Source of the DNA: Raphanus sativus
Taxonomy: Eukaryota > Streptophyta > Magnoliopsida > Brassicales > Brassicaceae
DNA length: 64,000 nucleotides
Assembly (NCBI RefSeq): GCF_000801105.2
Contig: NC_079511.1
Coordinates: 17,941,792-18,005,791, forward strand
Direction: 5' to 3'
The stretch's first letter is position 1; every line of letters starts with the position of its first letter. The position numbers were made by a program, and so were the translations under genes. This document shows, in pieces, positions 11,879 to 22,716 of the stretch. A model generated the notes under the pieces. The model did no database searches and had not been told where the DNA came from. It saw nothing but the letters and a program-made list of their open reading frames with translations.

Positions 11879-12658
11879 GTACCTAAATTTCTTGAACTAT
11901 GTTAGGATTGATCCCTTGACTGGGTACGTAGGCAACTCCGTCATGAGTGCAGCCCCAAACTCATTTCAACACTCTGTTCACCACGACCAAAGGGGGCATA
12001 TGTCTGATTGAAATCACATAGCCCAAGCAGCAATTGTACGATTATTATGATACCATGTATCACATTGTCAATAAAACAATTATCTTCGATACCTCGACTC
12101 TTTAAAAATTCAGGTCCCTACAAACCTGGACCTAAGGTCTTAAAACCCTTCAGATCAACTCAGGTCTCCAAGCACCTGGACCTAAGGTCTTAAAACCCTT
12201 AATACTCTCGAAGGTCTTAAAATCTTTCAAACGAAATCAAAATTGATAAACTTAAACTTAAGGTCTTAAAATCCTTAGAAACCACCAAGGTCTTAAAATC
12301 CTTCAAACAAAATCAGGTCTCCACGGATCTGAACCTAAGGTCTTGAAATCCTTAACAAAATACAAATGTCTTAAAATCCTTATCAAATCTCAAAAGGTCT
12401 TAAAATTCTAAGCAAGTTTCAAAGGGTCTTAAAATCCCACAAACGAATTCAGGTTCCTATGAACCACTCTCAAAAGAGAGCCTAAACCGAACTCAGGTTA
12501 CTAAAAATCTTGAGCTAATCTCAATATTTCAGGAACTCTTCTTAAGGAACCAAAGACCATTCAAGTCTTCCAGACTTATCATAAAATCCGAGATCTAATT
12601 CTGAGAATTCACTAAACCGAATTCATCCAAAAAATGACTAAGTTAAATAAAAAAAACT
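11879..12658 (+). other. Tat A 3' untranslated region
   Basis: Begins with the post-pol motif GGTACGTAGGCAACTCC at 11917-11933, 40 nt after the integrase stop. The rest is A-rich and dominated by the short degenerate repeats listed separately. No ORF of note. It ends at the second scaffold gap. Confidence 0.65.
12130..12445 (+). repeat. Degenerate short repeat, nine copies of AAGGTCTTAAAATCCTT
   Basis: The string occurs near 12135, 12185, 12211, 12260, 12290, 12339, 12367, 12396 and 12424 with small changes, spaced 26-50 bp apart. A related phrase, CAGGTCTCCAAGCACCTGG, is interleaved. It lies in the non-coding 3' region of Tat A. Confidence 0.8.
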
Positions 12659-12758
12659 NNNNNNNNNNNNNNNNNNNNNNNNNNNNNNNNNNNNNNNNNN
12701 NNNNNNNNNNNNNNNNNNNNNNNNNNNNNNNNNNNNNNNNNNNNNNNNNNNNNNNNNN
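12659..12758. other. Assembly gap (100 N)
   Basis: Exactly 100 undetermined bases. It separates the short-repeat region of Tat A from its antisense ORF, so continuity of the element here is assumed. Confidence 0.98.
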
Positions 12759-12835
12759 TGGAACGAAAATAAAAACCAAGTTTAAATAGTAAAGGGTTTA
12801 AAAGCTTCCCCAGGCTACCAAGGGTTCCGAAGACC

Positions 12836-14475
12836 CTAAAACAAGTCAAGGTTTAAAAGCCTCCTCAGGCTGCAAATCTGGTACATAAACGAAATTAAAG
12901 CCCAGTGGGCAAAAGTCATGAAAACAACATTTTCGAGAAGAGCCTCATCATCACGGGAGCTCCTCCCGACACTCTTATCACCTTCAGCTGGTTCACTTTC
13001 TTTGGCTGGACCTCCCTCATCTGCCTCCTTATCATCACCAATCTCGGACGCCTCGACTGAAGCTGAATCAGGGTCCACCAAACCTAAGTTAGAACCGTAC
13101 TCTCCAGAAAAGGGGAGATTGAACATATTGATCTCGAAAGTACCTGAGCTCTCAGAGAGTTGAGAAAGAGGAAGCTTGCTGATCGAGAAGTCTGAGACTT
13201 GCGCCTTTTCGTACGCAGCAGCCGCCTCCGACATCAAGGTCATTAGACGATTATACTCGTCCTCAGCATTCTGGATTTCATTCTCCAACATATCCTTCAA
13301 GAGGTCGGTGTTGGCCTGAAGCTCTTGAGCATAAATCTGGAGCTCGACCTCATCCTTCTTCTTGGCAAACTTCTCCTTCACGGAGGCCAAGATCTTGTTG
13401 TAGGCATCAGCTACCTCTTTCTTTCCTCTCCTACCAGCCAGCTTGACCTCAGCTTCCCGGTTCTTCTGGCTGTCTTGGGACGAAGCAATCAATTCCTTGA
13501 CCTGATACTCGGCTATCTTACGAGCAGGCTCCAACTCAGCAATCTTCCGGCTCTTCACCTGGATGTCCACCGTTTGACTCTCAATTTTTCCTTGCTGAAT
13601 GTCGGCTTTGGATCCAAGTCTCTTGACCTCAGCTTGAAGTTCAGAGACCTGAACCCGAGCCTGGTCAAGCTCCACCTTAGTAGCTCTAACTAGCTCAGTA
13701 ACCTGAGCTAGCCCACCAGTGTTGGGGGCATTGTGAACTGTTTCTTCAAAGTTGAACTGAGCCATGTTGATAGCTCCAGCTAGCTACAAAAACGAAAACA
13801 ATAACTTACTAAACATCTTCCGAAAAGGATCAAGTTAAAAGACTAGAGTAGAGATCATACCTGACCCATGAAGTGGGCAATCTCAACATTCGCCTCCTTG
13901 TTCGTGAGATTGGCGGTTGAGGGAAGGGCGCACCCGGTTCTCTTCATATGCCTCATTAGCGTAGCCAAACCCCACGAGTCATCCAAGACTGATCCAGGCT
14001 TCGAGTGAGTGAAGTTCCAGCCGACGGTTCCTCCTCTAGAGGAAGAAGAGGAAGACCTAGAAGTTCTGTCAACTTGATCGGTCCTGGACCTCTTGCTCCT
14101 TGGAGACTCAAATTCATGAGTATCCTTCACTATCTGAGGATCAGCTTCCACCTCCGGAACCTCAGGGTGAGGGACAACTTCCTGAACCTTGGGCTCGGAA
14201 TAACTGGCATCTTTGGCAGGAGCAGAGCCTCCATCATCAAGAACATCCTTCACCGTGTTGAGGAAGGATCCTCCTTGATTCTTGTCGCTTCCTCGAGAGG
14301 AGCTGGCAGCTTTAGTCGACCTACCCCTGGAACGGAACGAAGGCTGGATAGGTATTTTCTGTGACTGAGTCTTTTCTGAGGTACTGGCTCCTGACGAGAC
14401 TGAGAATATCGATTCACCTTCAGAAACTAAATCAAAAGGAAAAATCCTTAAATCCCAGAAGACAAATTCAAGCAT
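12836..14475 (-). CDS. Antisense ORF (aORF) of Tat A, coiled-coil C-terminal part
   Basis: Two exons on minus: about 14475-13861 and 13783-12836, joined by a 77-bp intron with GT at 13860-13859 and AG at 13785-13784 (FMGQ, then LAGAINMAQ). The first exon is Ser/Arg-rich and low complexity, then GWNFTHSKPGSVLDDSWG. The second is a long predicted coiled coil rich in E, K, Q and A (VTELVRATKVELDQARVQV ...), then an acidic tail. Such ORFs, opposite to gag-pol between integrase and 3' LTR, are known in some Tat-lineage elements and match the 'putative gypsy-type transposon' family; the N-terminal domain seen in Tat B is absent here, cut off by the insertion at 14502. Function unknown. The 5' exon limit is uncertain: AG acceptors occur near 14418. 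Confidence 0.7.
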
Positions 14476-14501
14476 TAAGGATTTGAAATCAAAGGAAGAA
14501 G

Positions 14502-15857
14502 TGATATACCATGGATTTTACCCGTTTTTAACCATGGTATACTAGTATTTTACTATATATTTAATCCGTTTTCTAGCCTGTTAGGTATGTTTTCAGGTTC
14601 ATGAGCATTTTGTGAGAAAGTGATGTTTTTGGAGTATTTAGGAGTACAAGAAATGATACACCCAAGTTGACCATTCAAGACTAAGTCGGAAGTTAACATT
14701 GCGATTATAATCGATCGGTACTCATCCTGAGTTGTCGATCGATGTAGCCGAGAAGATCCGAGTAATAGAAGATTATAATTGATCGATACACATTCAGTGT
14801 TGTCGATCGATATCGAGGACGAAATGGTTTAGCCGACTACTTCACCAAGACTTCACCAAATTACGAGATTGCCCCTGACGAGTTTTAATCTAATGGAAAT
14901 GCTTAAATACTCCTGCTAAGTATTTTTGACGGCAAGTTTTGAAACCCTTTGAAGCTTGAAGCTTTTTACAACCAAAGCAGAGAGTGTGAGAGAGAGACTA
15001 GAGTTTTATTTGTTTGAGAGAGATTGGAGAGATTTCTCATCTCCTTTTGTATTTCTACTTTATTCTATCTATGCAATTCTTTGATCAATCTATTGTTATG
15101 AATTGTCTAGCTATGTCTGAGTAGTCTACTTATTAGATCTAGGGTTTAAATAGGTTTGTGGGATTAGCCCCAAACTATAATTGCTAAGTTGTGATACTCA
15201 TCAAATGGATTGTACCCTATGCTTGTTTTAGATTAGCTAACTAGAACATAGATCACTAGGATCTTAGATTATCTTGAATTATCCATTTGAGCGATGCATG
15301 TTTCCCGTTGAGAAGAACGACAGTTCCACCTTGAGACCTTGTGGTATTCGGTTCGCGCCTAGGCAGATCTAGAAGCCGTCGATCGATAACCCGACTGGTA
15401 AATCGATCGGCACCGCGAAAGGTGTATCGCTCGATATCTCAAAAGGATATCCACCGACTCTTTTTCTGTGTCATCATGCGAAAGGTGTGGCCACAGATCT
15501 AGATATTTTAACCAGTGATTCATTCACATATGTTAAGTGGCTGAGATCTATAGTATCATGCAAGCAACTTGTTAAAGCGTTTATAGAGATTATAATCTCC
15601 ATTCCTGAATAGAAACCCTATGTCTAGCACTCTTTATCCCATTTAAATAACCCTTCATATTGTTAGTTAGAGCAACTGCTTTGCTCATTTTAGGAATTGT
15701 TATTTTCATTTCTATCATATAAACCAACCTTGCCTAGGATTGATTAGTAGATTTTATTTAATTGGTTTCCTACCTCCTCGTGATTCGATCCCTAAGTACT
15801 ACAGCTGTACCTCTTATTTGAGAGAGTAAGCTCTACTGGGTAATTTGAGTACTATCA
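14502..15857 (+). repeat. 5' LTR of the Athila-like element
   Basis: 1,356 bp, TGATATACC...TACTATCA. Phased TCGATCGA-type motifs occur at 14711/14735, 14779/14803 and 15379/15403/15427, although the LTR is non-coding. It differs from the 3' LTR by scattered substitutions. Confidence 0.93.
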
Positions 15858-15861
15858 AATT

Positions 15862-15879
15862 TGGCGCCGTTGCCGGGGA
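15862..15879 (+). other. Primer-binding site (tRNA-Asp type)
   Basis: TGGCGCCGTTGCCGGGGA begins 4 nt after the LTR end. This is the canonical Athila-type primer site. Confidence 0.9.
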
Positions 15880-15964
15880 GCTTTGATCGCCATTAGATTT
15901 AATCTTATAAATCTTAGGTTTTTCTTTTACCCCACTTTCTTATTTAAATTTTTCTTGTCTTTTC

Positions 15965-17142
15965 AGGTACATGCCCAGCATACCAGAAGCAACAAGGGAA
16001 ATCAACTATTATTCTCAGACGATCCTGCACACTTGGAACGCTCAATCCGCAAAGACCTACGCTCCGCATTGATCGACTGAACCGCATTACCATCGACTGA
16101 CACTCACGTTCAACAGTCGACCGACACTCAGACAGCACCGTCGACCGATACCATTAGCCGATCCGCATCGTTCGATACTTCTAACCGTATATCGATCGAC
16201 ACTACTCCGCGAAGCATGGTCGCGATTGTCATTCTCAGGCAGGGCGAGAATGGAAACCTGTATGACCAAGATGGTCATCTGCGTAATGCAACAGGTCAGA
16301 AACTAGATGCACAGGAAAACATAATCCCTGAACCTGAAGCTAAGGCTACAGGAGAAGCTCAAACACGATCGTTGGCAGACTATAACCGTCCAGACGAGTA
16401 CTACACCAACAGATCAGCTATTCGACTTCCAGAGATTCAGAAGCCAAACTTCGAGCTCAAGCCTCAGTACTACTCTCTCGTGTCTCAGATACCTTATTCT
16501 GAGCAATCACACGAGCATCCTATGGACCATCTGGAGAGGGTCGAGGATCTTATCGCTGCTATTCCTATGGATGGAGTCCCCGAGGACTACCTACTCTGCA
16601 AGCTCTTCAAATACTCACTGATTGGAGAAGCTTCGCACTGGCTCAAGCAGCTACCTACAGGATCACTGACATCCTGGGCCGACATCAAAAACGCCTTCCT
16701 GCGTAATTTCTTTGATGAGGCACGCGCTGAAGACTTAAGAAGCAAAATCGCCACTTTCGCGCAGAAGCCTAGTGAGACTTTTAAAGACGCGTGGATCAGA
16801 TTCAAGTTCTTCCAGCGAGACTGTCCACACCATGGATTCAATGAAGTGCAGCTGTTAAGCACTTTCTACAGAGGTATCGCCTTAAGGTATCAGATGGCTC
16901 TCGATACTGCTAGTGAGGGGAACTTCAACACTAGGAATCCAATAGAGGCTGTGAGACTTATTGAGAACCTAGCCAACAGCAGCAGCACCAAAAACACTGA
17001 CTATGACAAGAAGAAATCGGTTGCAGCCATCGGTGAAGACAAGATGAATGAAGTCAGAGCCAAGATAGATGCTTTACATGCATTTATGGGGCAGCCAGTT
17101 TGCTCAGCTGAAGAAGGAGAGGCTAGAGAGGATGATACATAG
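15965..17142 (+). pseudogene. Athila-like gag
   Basis: One frame from the leader to 17142 with a TGA at 16078-16080. The first part contains STD/SID motifs (phased DNA repeats in translation). The capsid-like core follows: SLADYNRPDEYY, LERVEDLIAAIP, LLCKLFKYSLIGEASHWLK, FLRNFFDEAR and FKFFQRDCPHHGF, typical of the retrotransposon gag family of Athila. A stop at 17140-17142 and a shift separate it from the C-terminal gag region at 17345. The first uninterrupted ATG is at 16216. It would form virus-like particles in an active element. Confidence 0.88.
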
Positions 17143-17344
17143 GAAGTTGTGAACTGCATTGGAGGTACTGGATTTCAGAGATATGGAAACCAGAGTGGAA
17201 ACGGAAAACTTTTTTGGCAGTGGTCCGAAGAGTAACTACAACCAGAGTTCACAGTATCAGAAACCCTTCACCAACACAAGGAACTACGGCAACTCAGCTT
17301 ACTAAAACCCACTGCTACCCACCCAGGAGAGTAAGTTTGATGCC

Positions 17345-19099
17345 ATGATTGATAGAGTTCTGGAAGGTCAGCAGAAGCTTACAGTAGACTTCAATGGGAA
17401 GATTGATTCTGTCTTCAACAATCTGACCACGAGGTTAGACACCATCTGCACTCAAGTTAAGAAACTTGAGACACAGATTGTCCAGACTGAAGACTCTATC
17501 AGGAGGATTGGAACTTCTAAGGAAGTAGGGGAAGGAAATAGGAAACACCACGTCAATGCTATCATAGATGATGATTTCTGGCAAGTGGTGAAACAGGAGA
17601 AGCTACAAGAAGGAGACTTTGAAGTGGAAAGTTCACTAAGTCTCGGTGGATCGCAATGGTGTCGATCGATACCAACTACTCCACATCGATCGACATCGAT
17701 GATGTCTTTTCCGGATACGCTTGCAGACTGCAACGCGGTTAGGATATTGACACATGCTGAATTCACGGCTTCTCATCCATACCCACCCACCCACACCTAC
17801 GAAGATATCGACCGACGAGACGAGCCACTCATCGATCAACACAACGAAGATAGCCGTATCGATCGACCCTATTCCCTACCTATCGATCGACACGCACCTC
17901 TCACATACCGAGTGCAACTACCATCGATAGACAGCAACCGAATCAATGCACTCAGACCCACACTGAAACCACAAGCTACCCCTACCGACATAACTGGTAA
18001 CCTTTCAGACACTACACCTGCATCAGAGGAAACTGAAGGAAGAAGGTTAAGGAGTCGGAAGGAGAAGATTCCTAAGAACCTTAAGAGGGAAGCTAATGAA
18101 AAGGAGATTGATGGTTTCACTAAGAGAGTTATCGGAATCCCACCAGAGAAACCTTTTGAGGAGGTTTATTTCACAAAGAGATTGTGGATGTTCTTCAGAG
18201 AAACAAGGGAGACTGAAACTGACATTAGGAGAAGGTTTGACAACGTCAGAGAAGAGATGAGGAAAAGGATTACTTTGCTAAAGAAGAGTGATCCTGGGAA
18301 GTTTGCAATACCCTATGTGGTACAAGGGATTGAATTTCCTCATGCACTATGTGACACTGGTTCATCAGTCAGCATCTTACCAAAGGGCATGGCAGACCAT
18401 TTGGGCCTGCAAGTAGAGCCTTCACCACAGATCTTTACTTTCGTGGATTACTCTCAGAGAAACTCTGGAGGCTTCATCAAAGACCTGGAGGTACATATTA
18501 GTGATACTATCGTCTCTATGGATTTTCATGTCCTAGACATCAAGCTAAATTGGAACTCTTCCCTCTTACTTGGAAGAGCATTTATGGCTACAGTAGGAGC
18601 CATATGTGACATGAACAACAACAGGATGTGCTTGACTATGATAGATCCAGATATCCACTACGACCCTGTCAAGCTTGGCAAACCACCAGCCAAATTAGTT
18701 GTAAAGGAAGATGATACTGGTATCATCGCAGTTTGTCATTGTGAAGTCGAGTACGAGACAGAGTACTCGGGATCGATCGACAGTACTTTGACGTCATCGA
18801 TCGACACTTGCAAGTCGGAGGAGATCGACAACAACTATGGATCATCGATCGACAGAGACCCACCAGATGATCAACTCAATCTACCAGATCATTGCTACCC
18901 GAATTTCGACATCCCACCCAACCGAAAGGAAGATGATTACTCAGTAAGGAGTTGGGCGGATAGCGGATTTCATGAGAGTTTTGCAGTAGATATAGCCACC
19001 TCTTCCCACAGTAGAGACCACAGTGAAGAATATGATGAAGACTTTTGGGAAGAGAGAGCTTGGGAAAATTACTTGGAGAATGAAAGATTTGCATTTTGA
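17345..19099 (+). CDS. Athila-like gag C-terminus and aspartic protease
   Basis: 584 codons. Residues 1-100 continue gag (MIDRVLEGQQKLTVDFNGKI, coiled). Residues about 105-230 are low complexity with repeated SIDR/SIDT units from the phased TCGATCGA motif. The protease lies at about 325-450: FPHALCDTGSSVSILPKGMA carries catalytic DTG, then LLLGRAFMATVGAICDM. A second SID-rich stretch follows the protease (about 475-505). The ORF stops at 19099 with no pol behind it. The 17143-17344 stretch before it encodes the missing gag link in a shifted frame. Confidence 0.85.
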   Translation: MIDRVLEGQQKLTVDFNGKIDSVFNNLTTRLDTICTQVKKLETQIVQTEDSIRRIGTSKEVGEGNRKHHVNAIIDDDFWQVVKQEKLQEGDFEVESSLSLGGSQWCRSIPTTPHRSTSMMSFPDTLADCNAVRILTHAEFTASHPYPPTHTYEDIDRRDEPLIDQHNEDSRIDRPYSLPIDRHAPLTYRVQLPSIDSNRINALRPTLKPQATPTDITGNLSDTTPASEETEGRRLRSRKEKIPKNLKREANEKEIDGFTKRVIGIPPEKPFEEVYFTKRLWMFFRETRETETDIRRRFDNVREEMRKRITLLKKSDPGKFAIPYVVQGIEFPHALCDTGSSVSILPKGMADHLGLQVEPSPQIFTFVDYSQRNSGGFIKDLEVHISDTIVSMDFHVLDIKLNWNSSLLLGRAFMATVGAICDMNNNRMCLTMIDPDIHYDPVKLGKPPAKLVVKEDDTGIIAVCHCEVEYETEYSGSIDSTLTSSIDTCKSEEIDNNYGSSIDRDPPDDQLNLPDHCYPNFDIPPNRKEDDYSVRSWADSGFHESFAVDIATSSHSRDHSEEYDEDFWEERAWENYLENERFAF

Positions 19100-19276
19100 T
19101 TCCCACAATCGATCGACATCAACCGCCCACCATCGATCGATTATCTACTTCATCCAGCAAAACGACATCGTCCATCGATCGACATTGCCAGTATAATACT
19201 GATCGATATTAACCCGGACGACTTAAAGGACAAAATCAGAATTTCACCGATTAGGGCAACACATGGGTATAAAAGG

Positions 19277-20968
19277 TTGACAACTCAAGCCACGAAAATT
19301 CAAAACTTTTCACCTTCTACCCAGCAGTTTCCAGCATTCAGAGATTCATCAATGGAAGACTGCAACAACATGTTCACTCGATCCAACCGTGCAGCTAGAC
19401 GTGCACCATCAATCGCCACCACCACACACCCATCGATCGACACCTTCAACAGAGCTCAACCGAGATCTCATGAACCTTATGATGTCAGGAACGTTTCACT
19501 AACACCTGATGAATTTGGAATTTTCAGGGACACAGATGGCTATGCAAGAGCTATGGATGGAAGAGTCCTGCACATAACAAGAGAGGACATAGCAGACATC
19601 CTCCAAGTTGCTAATGGACCGGAAAACCTGTTCACACAGCAACGTAGCCAAGCAGACATCCTACATCACGTTCAGGACAACCACAACACCAACACTAGGG
19701 AGAGTACAGTTCCTCAACACTTCGGTCAACCTCAACATTCACAATCGATCGACATCGTTTCAACACCGTCGATCGACGGCGGATATCCCGGATCGATCGA
19801 CAGACCAAGAGTCAGATCGCCCGACAGACGATTGGAGTTTGGACGACGTGCCTTCAATACTAATGGATCCAGGAGATTCAAGTGGGAAGCTAAGGATGAA
19901 TGTGGTGTCTACAGAGATGAGTTTGGCTATGCTAGAGGAGTTGATGGTGAGATCATCCATGTTACCAAGGAGCAAGTAAAGAGACTTTTGGATAGAGCAT
20001 CCCTTTTTCACAAAGGTTGCTTACGACTTCCAATACACACACGCCCCTACCATGCATACACACCACCACCAATACCTTACAGTAGAGAGGAGGTGGATGA
20101 TATGGTGACTGATGTATGGAGAGCTCAGGCGCACCTTGAGGCAAACATGCACACATTGGTGGAAGACACTGTCCAGCCTTTGGATGTTAGTTACAAGGAC
20201 TTCCAGAATGATATGGCTGAGATAAGAGTGGAGCTTGGAAAGATATTGACCATGCTTGAGAAAGAGGCTATGCCACCAGTATCGACCGACAGAGTACCTG
20301 TACCATCGATCGACATCGGCAAGACTACATCCATGGACCGACCAGAATGTTCATCACCTAAGAAAGATGAATGGGAGGTTGCTTACATCAATACTCGGAT
20401 TGGAGACATCTACAGCCCTCTCAACAACAATGTCGAATGGTTAAGCAAGAGGATCGATCTTCTACAGAAAGAGTTGGACACACTTCGCCAGAACGACCGA
20501 GCTGAGCATGCTACTTTTTCATCGACCAACACATATACTTCATCATCGATCGATAAAAGGTTCGCAGAACTGGAAGATAGGATGACAGCGTATGTAAGGA
20601 AGCATGAAATTTTCAGTTCTCCTATCCTGCGACACCAACACACAATGTCACAACAGCTGGACAAGCTAGAAAGAGACATGAGCATTGTTCAAGCTTATAT
20701 TGATCTTCGTGATAACAACGAAGCATCGATCGACAGGTCTGAACTAACATCGATCGACAGACAGCCACCACTAGCGAGACAAGCAGGCACTACAGCAGAA
20801 GTTGATGAACTTAAACATGAGCTGTACGAGGCTATGTATGCTATGGAAAGGAGATTCAACGGGACCTGTGATACCATTGACTACACTGTTAACGAACGGG
20901 TTAACAGCCTCTGCAGAACTACTCGCCACATGAAGGGCAATATACATGCTCTGCAGTACCAAGGATAG
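19277..20968 (+). CDS. Second ORF of unknown function replacing pol
   Basis: 563 codons in the place where RT-integrase would lie. It contains two copies of a roughly 40-residue motif: about residues 75-115 (LTPDEFGIFRDTDGYARAMD ... HITREDIADILQVA) and 200-245 (ECGVYRDEFGYARGVDGEII ... VTKEQVKRLLDRAS). The C-terminal half is charged and helical with coiled-coil character. SID tracts mark phased repeats. The same frame continues after stops at 20966-20968 and 20975-20977. I recognise no enzymatic motif. Similar ORFs occur in Brassicaceae repeats, but I know no assigned function. Confidence 0.7.
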   Translation: MTTQATKIQNFSPSTQQFPAFRDSSMEDCNNMFTRSNRAARRAPSIATTTHPSIDTFNRAQPRSHEPYDVRNVSLTPDEFGIFRDTDGYARAMDGRVLHITREDIADILQVANGPENLFTQQRSQADILHHVQDNHNTNTRESTVPQHFGQPQHSQSIDIVSTPSIDGGYPGSIDRPRVRSPDRRLEFGRRAFNTNGSRRFKWEAKDECGVYRDEFGYARGVDGEIIHVTKEQVKRLLDRASLFHKGCLRLPIHTRPYHAYTPPPIPYSREEVDDMVTDVWRAQAHLEANMHTLVEDTVQPLDVSYKDFQNDMAEIRVELGKILTMLEKEAMPPVSTDRVPVPSIDIGKTTSMDRPECSSPKKDEWEVAYINTRIGDIYSPLNNNVEWLSKRIDLLQKELDTLRQNDRAEHATFSSTNTYTSSSIDKRFAELEDRMTAYVRKHEIFSSPILRHQHTMSQQLDKLERDMSIVQAYIDLRDNNEASIDRSELTSIDRQPPLARQAGTTAEVDELKHELYEAMYAMERRFNGTCDTIDYTVNERVNSLCRTTRHMKGNIHALQYQG

Positions 20969-20989
20969 TGTTCATAGTCGATCGACACA

Positions 20990-21349
20990 ATGGATGCTGA
21001 GTCGACCGACAGACCCCTCAGCGAAATGACCGACGCGCATCTCGTAGCATCGATCGACACCGAGTCTTTAGCAGACCGAGATCAGTTTATTCTGGACAGG
21101 ATCAATGCATTACAGAGTGAGCTGAAATTATTGTCCGTACATACCTACCAGACCATCGACAGGAAAGTTGACAAAATCGAATACATCGAGAATTCTGTGA
21201 GGAAACTTCAAGACACAGTCCTCCAGATAGATAAGAAGCAACTACAAGCAGATGATGCCACAAGAAGCTTTGACGCCACATGGTTCAATAGTAGGAGACA
21301 CAAGATTGATGATTGCTGTCCGGTAATCAGCAGTTTCTGCACCCCATGA
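20990..21349 (+). pseudogene. Continuation of the second ORF after two stops
   Basis: Same frame as the preceding ORF, 119 codons starting MDAESTDRPLSEM, then a helical stretch (DRINALQSELKLLSVHTYQT ... VRKLQDTVLQIDKKQ) suggesting coiled coil. It probably formed one protein with the preceding ORF before the TAG codons arose. It contains two phased SID/STD units. Confidence 0.6.
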
Positions 21350-22716
21350 GTCACTCACCTACCACAGTCAAGCTAAATGACTATAACCAAGCGCTGAGTG
21401 GGAGGCAACCCACTATTAGGTTTTCTTTTTCTTTATTTTTATTTTATTTTTCTTTTTGCTTTTATTTATCTTTTTCGAATTTATTTTGCAGTTTTTATTA
21501 GATCCAAGTAGAATGATAATTCCATCGACCGATATTCACCATTCATATCGCTCGACACCATACGACCATTACTAACGATCGACGTATACCACTACGAATC
21601 GATCGACATCTTGTCGATCAGGTTTATTCATTCTAACTTGTTATATTAATTAATTATGTTTTATTTTATTTACCTCACCACCGGGTGTTACACTGGGACA
21701 GTGTAATTTAAGTCTGGGGGGAGTTTACTAATATGTGTTTTTATTTTGGTTTTTATTAAAATGTTTTTCAAAATTATTTTTCGCATAAGTATTAAATAGG
21801 AACATTGATATGGATTTATATTTGATTGTCTGACCACTCTTTAGCACCATTCTAGATTACTGATTGCAGATAGTACTAAAGATGCTAAAGTGGATCAACT
21901 TGCTATCTATATTCACTAGCTAAGATTGTTTGAAGGAACCACAATCTGACCTCCAACACTAATACTGACTTATTTGCTTGTTTTGGGGCTTGGATATCAC
22001 TGGATCGGAATCCTCTTACAAGTCTGGAAGGTAAAAAGTCTGTGTGTTTCTGGTCCCCTTCCTTCTCTCTCTTCGGCATCTCGAGATCTAAGTTTATGTT
22101 ATAAAAGATTGAAATGATTTCTTGAGAAGCAGAGGGGTAGGAGTGATTCCTGCGACCCTAGTATTCTAAATCTCAAGGATGATCACACATTGTGGAAACG
22201 AGGGATAGGTAAATCACCTGAGACCCCATTATTCGCTACACTTTGTCAAAAATGTATGAGTTACAATGTAAATGTCAATAAGATGGACTAGATGACCTAT
22301 GTGGCATCGAAACCTGTTGAAATGGAAACTAATAAGAGATTCAGTGAAGAGAGAAAAGGGGAGAAAAGGATAAGAGAAGACTACCTGTGTGTTCAGATAC
22401 TTGTTTGAGTTGAATCCATGCGTTCTTTGATCGATACTCCCAAGGTAAAGCCTGCACTTTATTTTATGTTAAGAAATGAGGTTAGTAGAAGGGAATGTCA
22501 GATGAGAATGGCTAAGTTGTTGACTAGATGAGTTTAGTTGCTAAGTTAGGATAAGGCATGATGAACTTCTGTGATTAGGATGTTTAGACATGAATTGCAA
22601 ACCCACAGAGTGATGACTTCAATATATTAAATCTTTGAGTTCCTGCTATTTCCAAACATTTTCCAAAGACTACTGTTTTTGCTTGAGGACAAACAAAGGA
22701 GTAAGTCTGGGGGAGT
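21350..22716 (+). other. Athila-like 3' untranslated region with two polypurine tracts
   Basis: Non-coding, beginning with a T-rich tract (21420-21500). Phased TCGATCGA-type motifs lie at 21525-21599. A polypurine-like tract AAGTCTGGGGGGAGTTT sits near 21710. The functional-position tract AAGTCTGGGGGAGT ends at 22716, directly before the 3' LTR. Confidence 0.8.

Larger units (their letters stand above)
913..14501 (+). mobile_element. Tat-type Ty3/gypsy element A (fragment, split by nested insertions)
   Basis: The 3' half of a Tat-lineage retrotransposon: end of the spacer before integrase (913-1010), integrase (to 11878), a 3' untranslated region with short repeats, then an antisense two-exon ORF (12836-14475, minus). 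It is interrupted by Tat C at 1696-11262, by a gap, and ended by the Athila-like insertion at 14502. Neither of its own LTRs can be recognised. Only 1-1695 and 11263-14501 belong to this layer. The join across the gap at 12659 is inferred from element architecture, not shown by sequence. Confidence 0.7.

Noticed and set aside
15862..15879. Possible tRNA gene fragments at primer sites (also 51218, 54958, 63001)
   Set aside because: Only the 13-18 nt complementary to a tRNA 3' end are present, in the standard primer position; no cloverleaf.
17650..20760. CRISPR-like array because of regular palindromes
   Set aside because: Eukaryotic DNA; repeats are 8-10 bp with 14-16 bp of non-unique coding sequence between them, scattered over 9 kb, with no cas genes.
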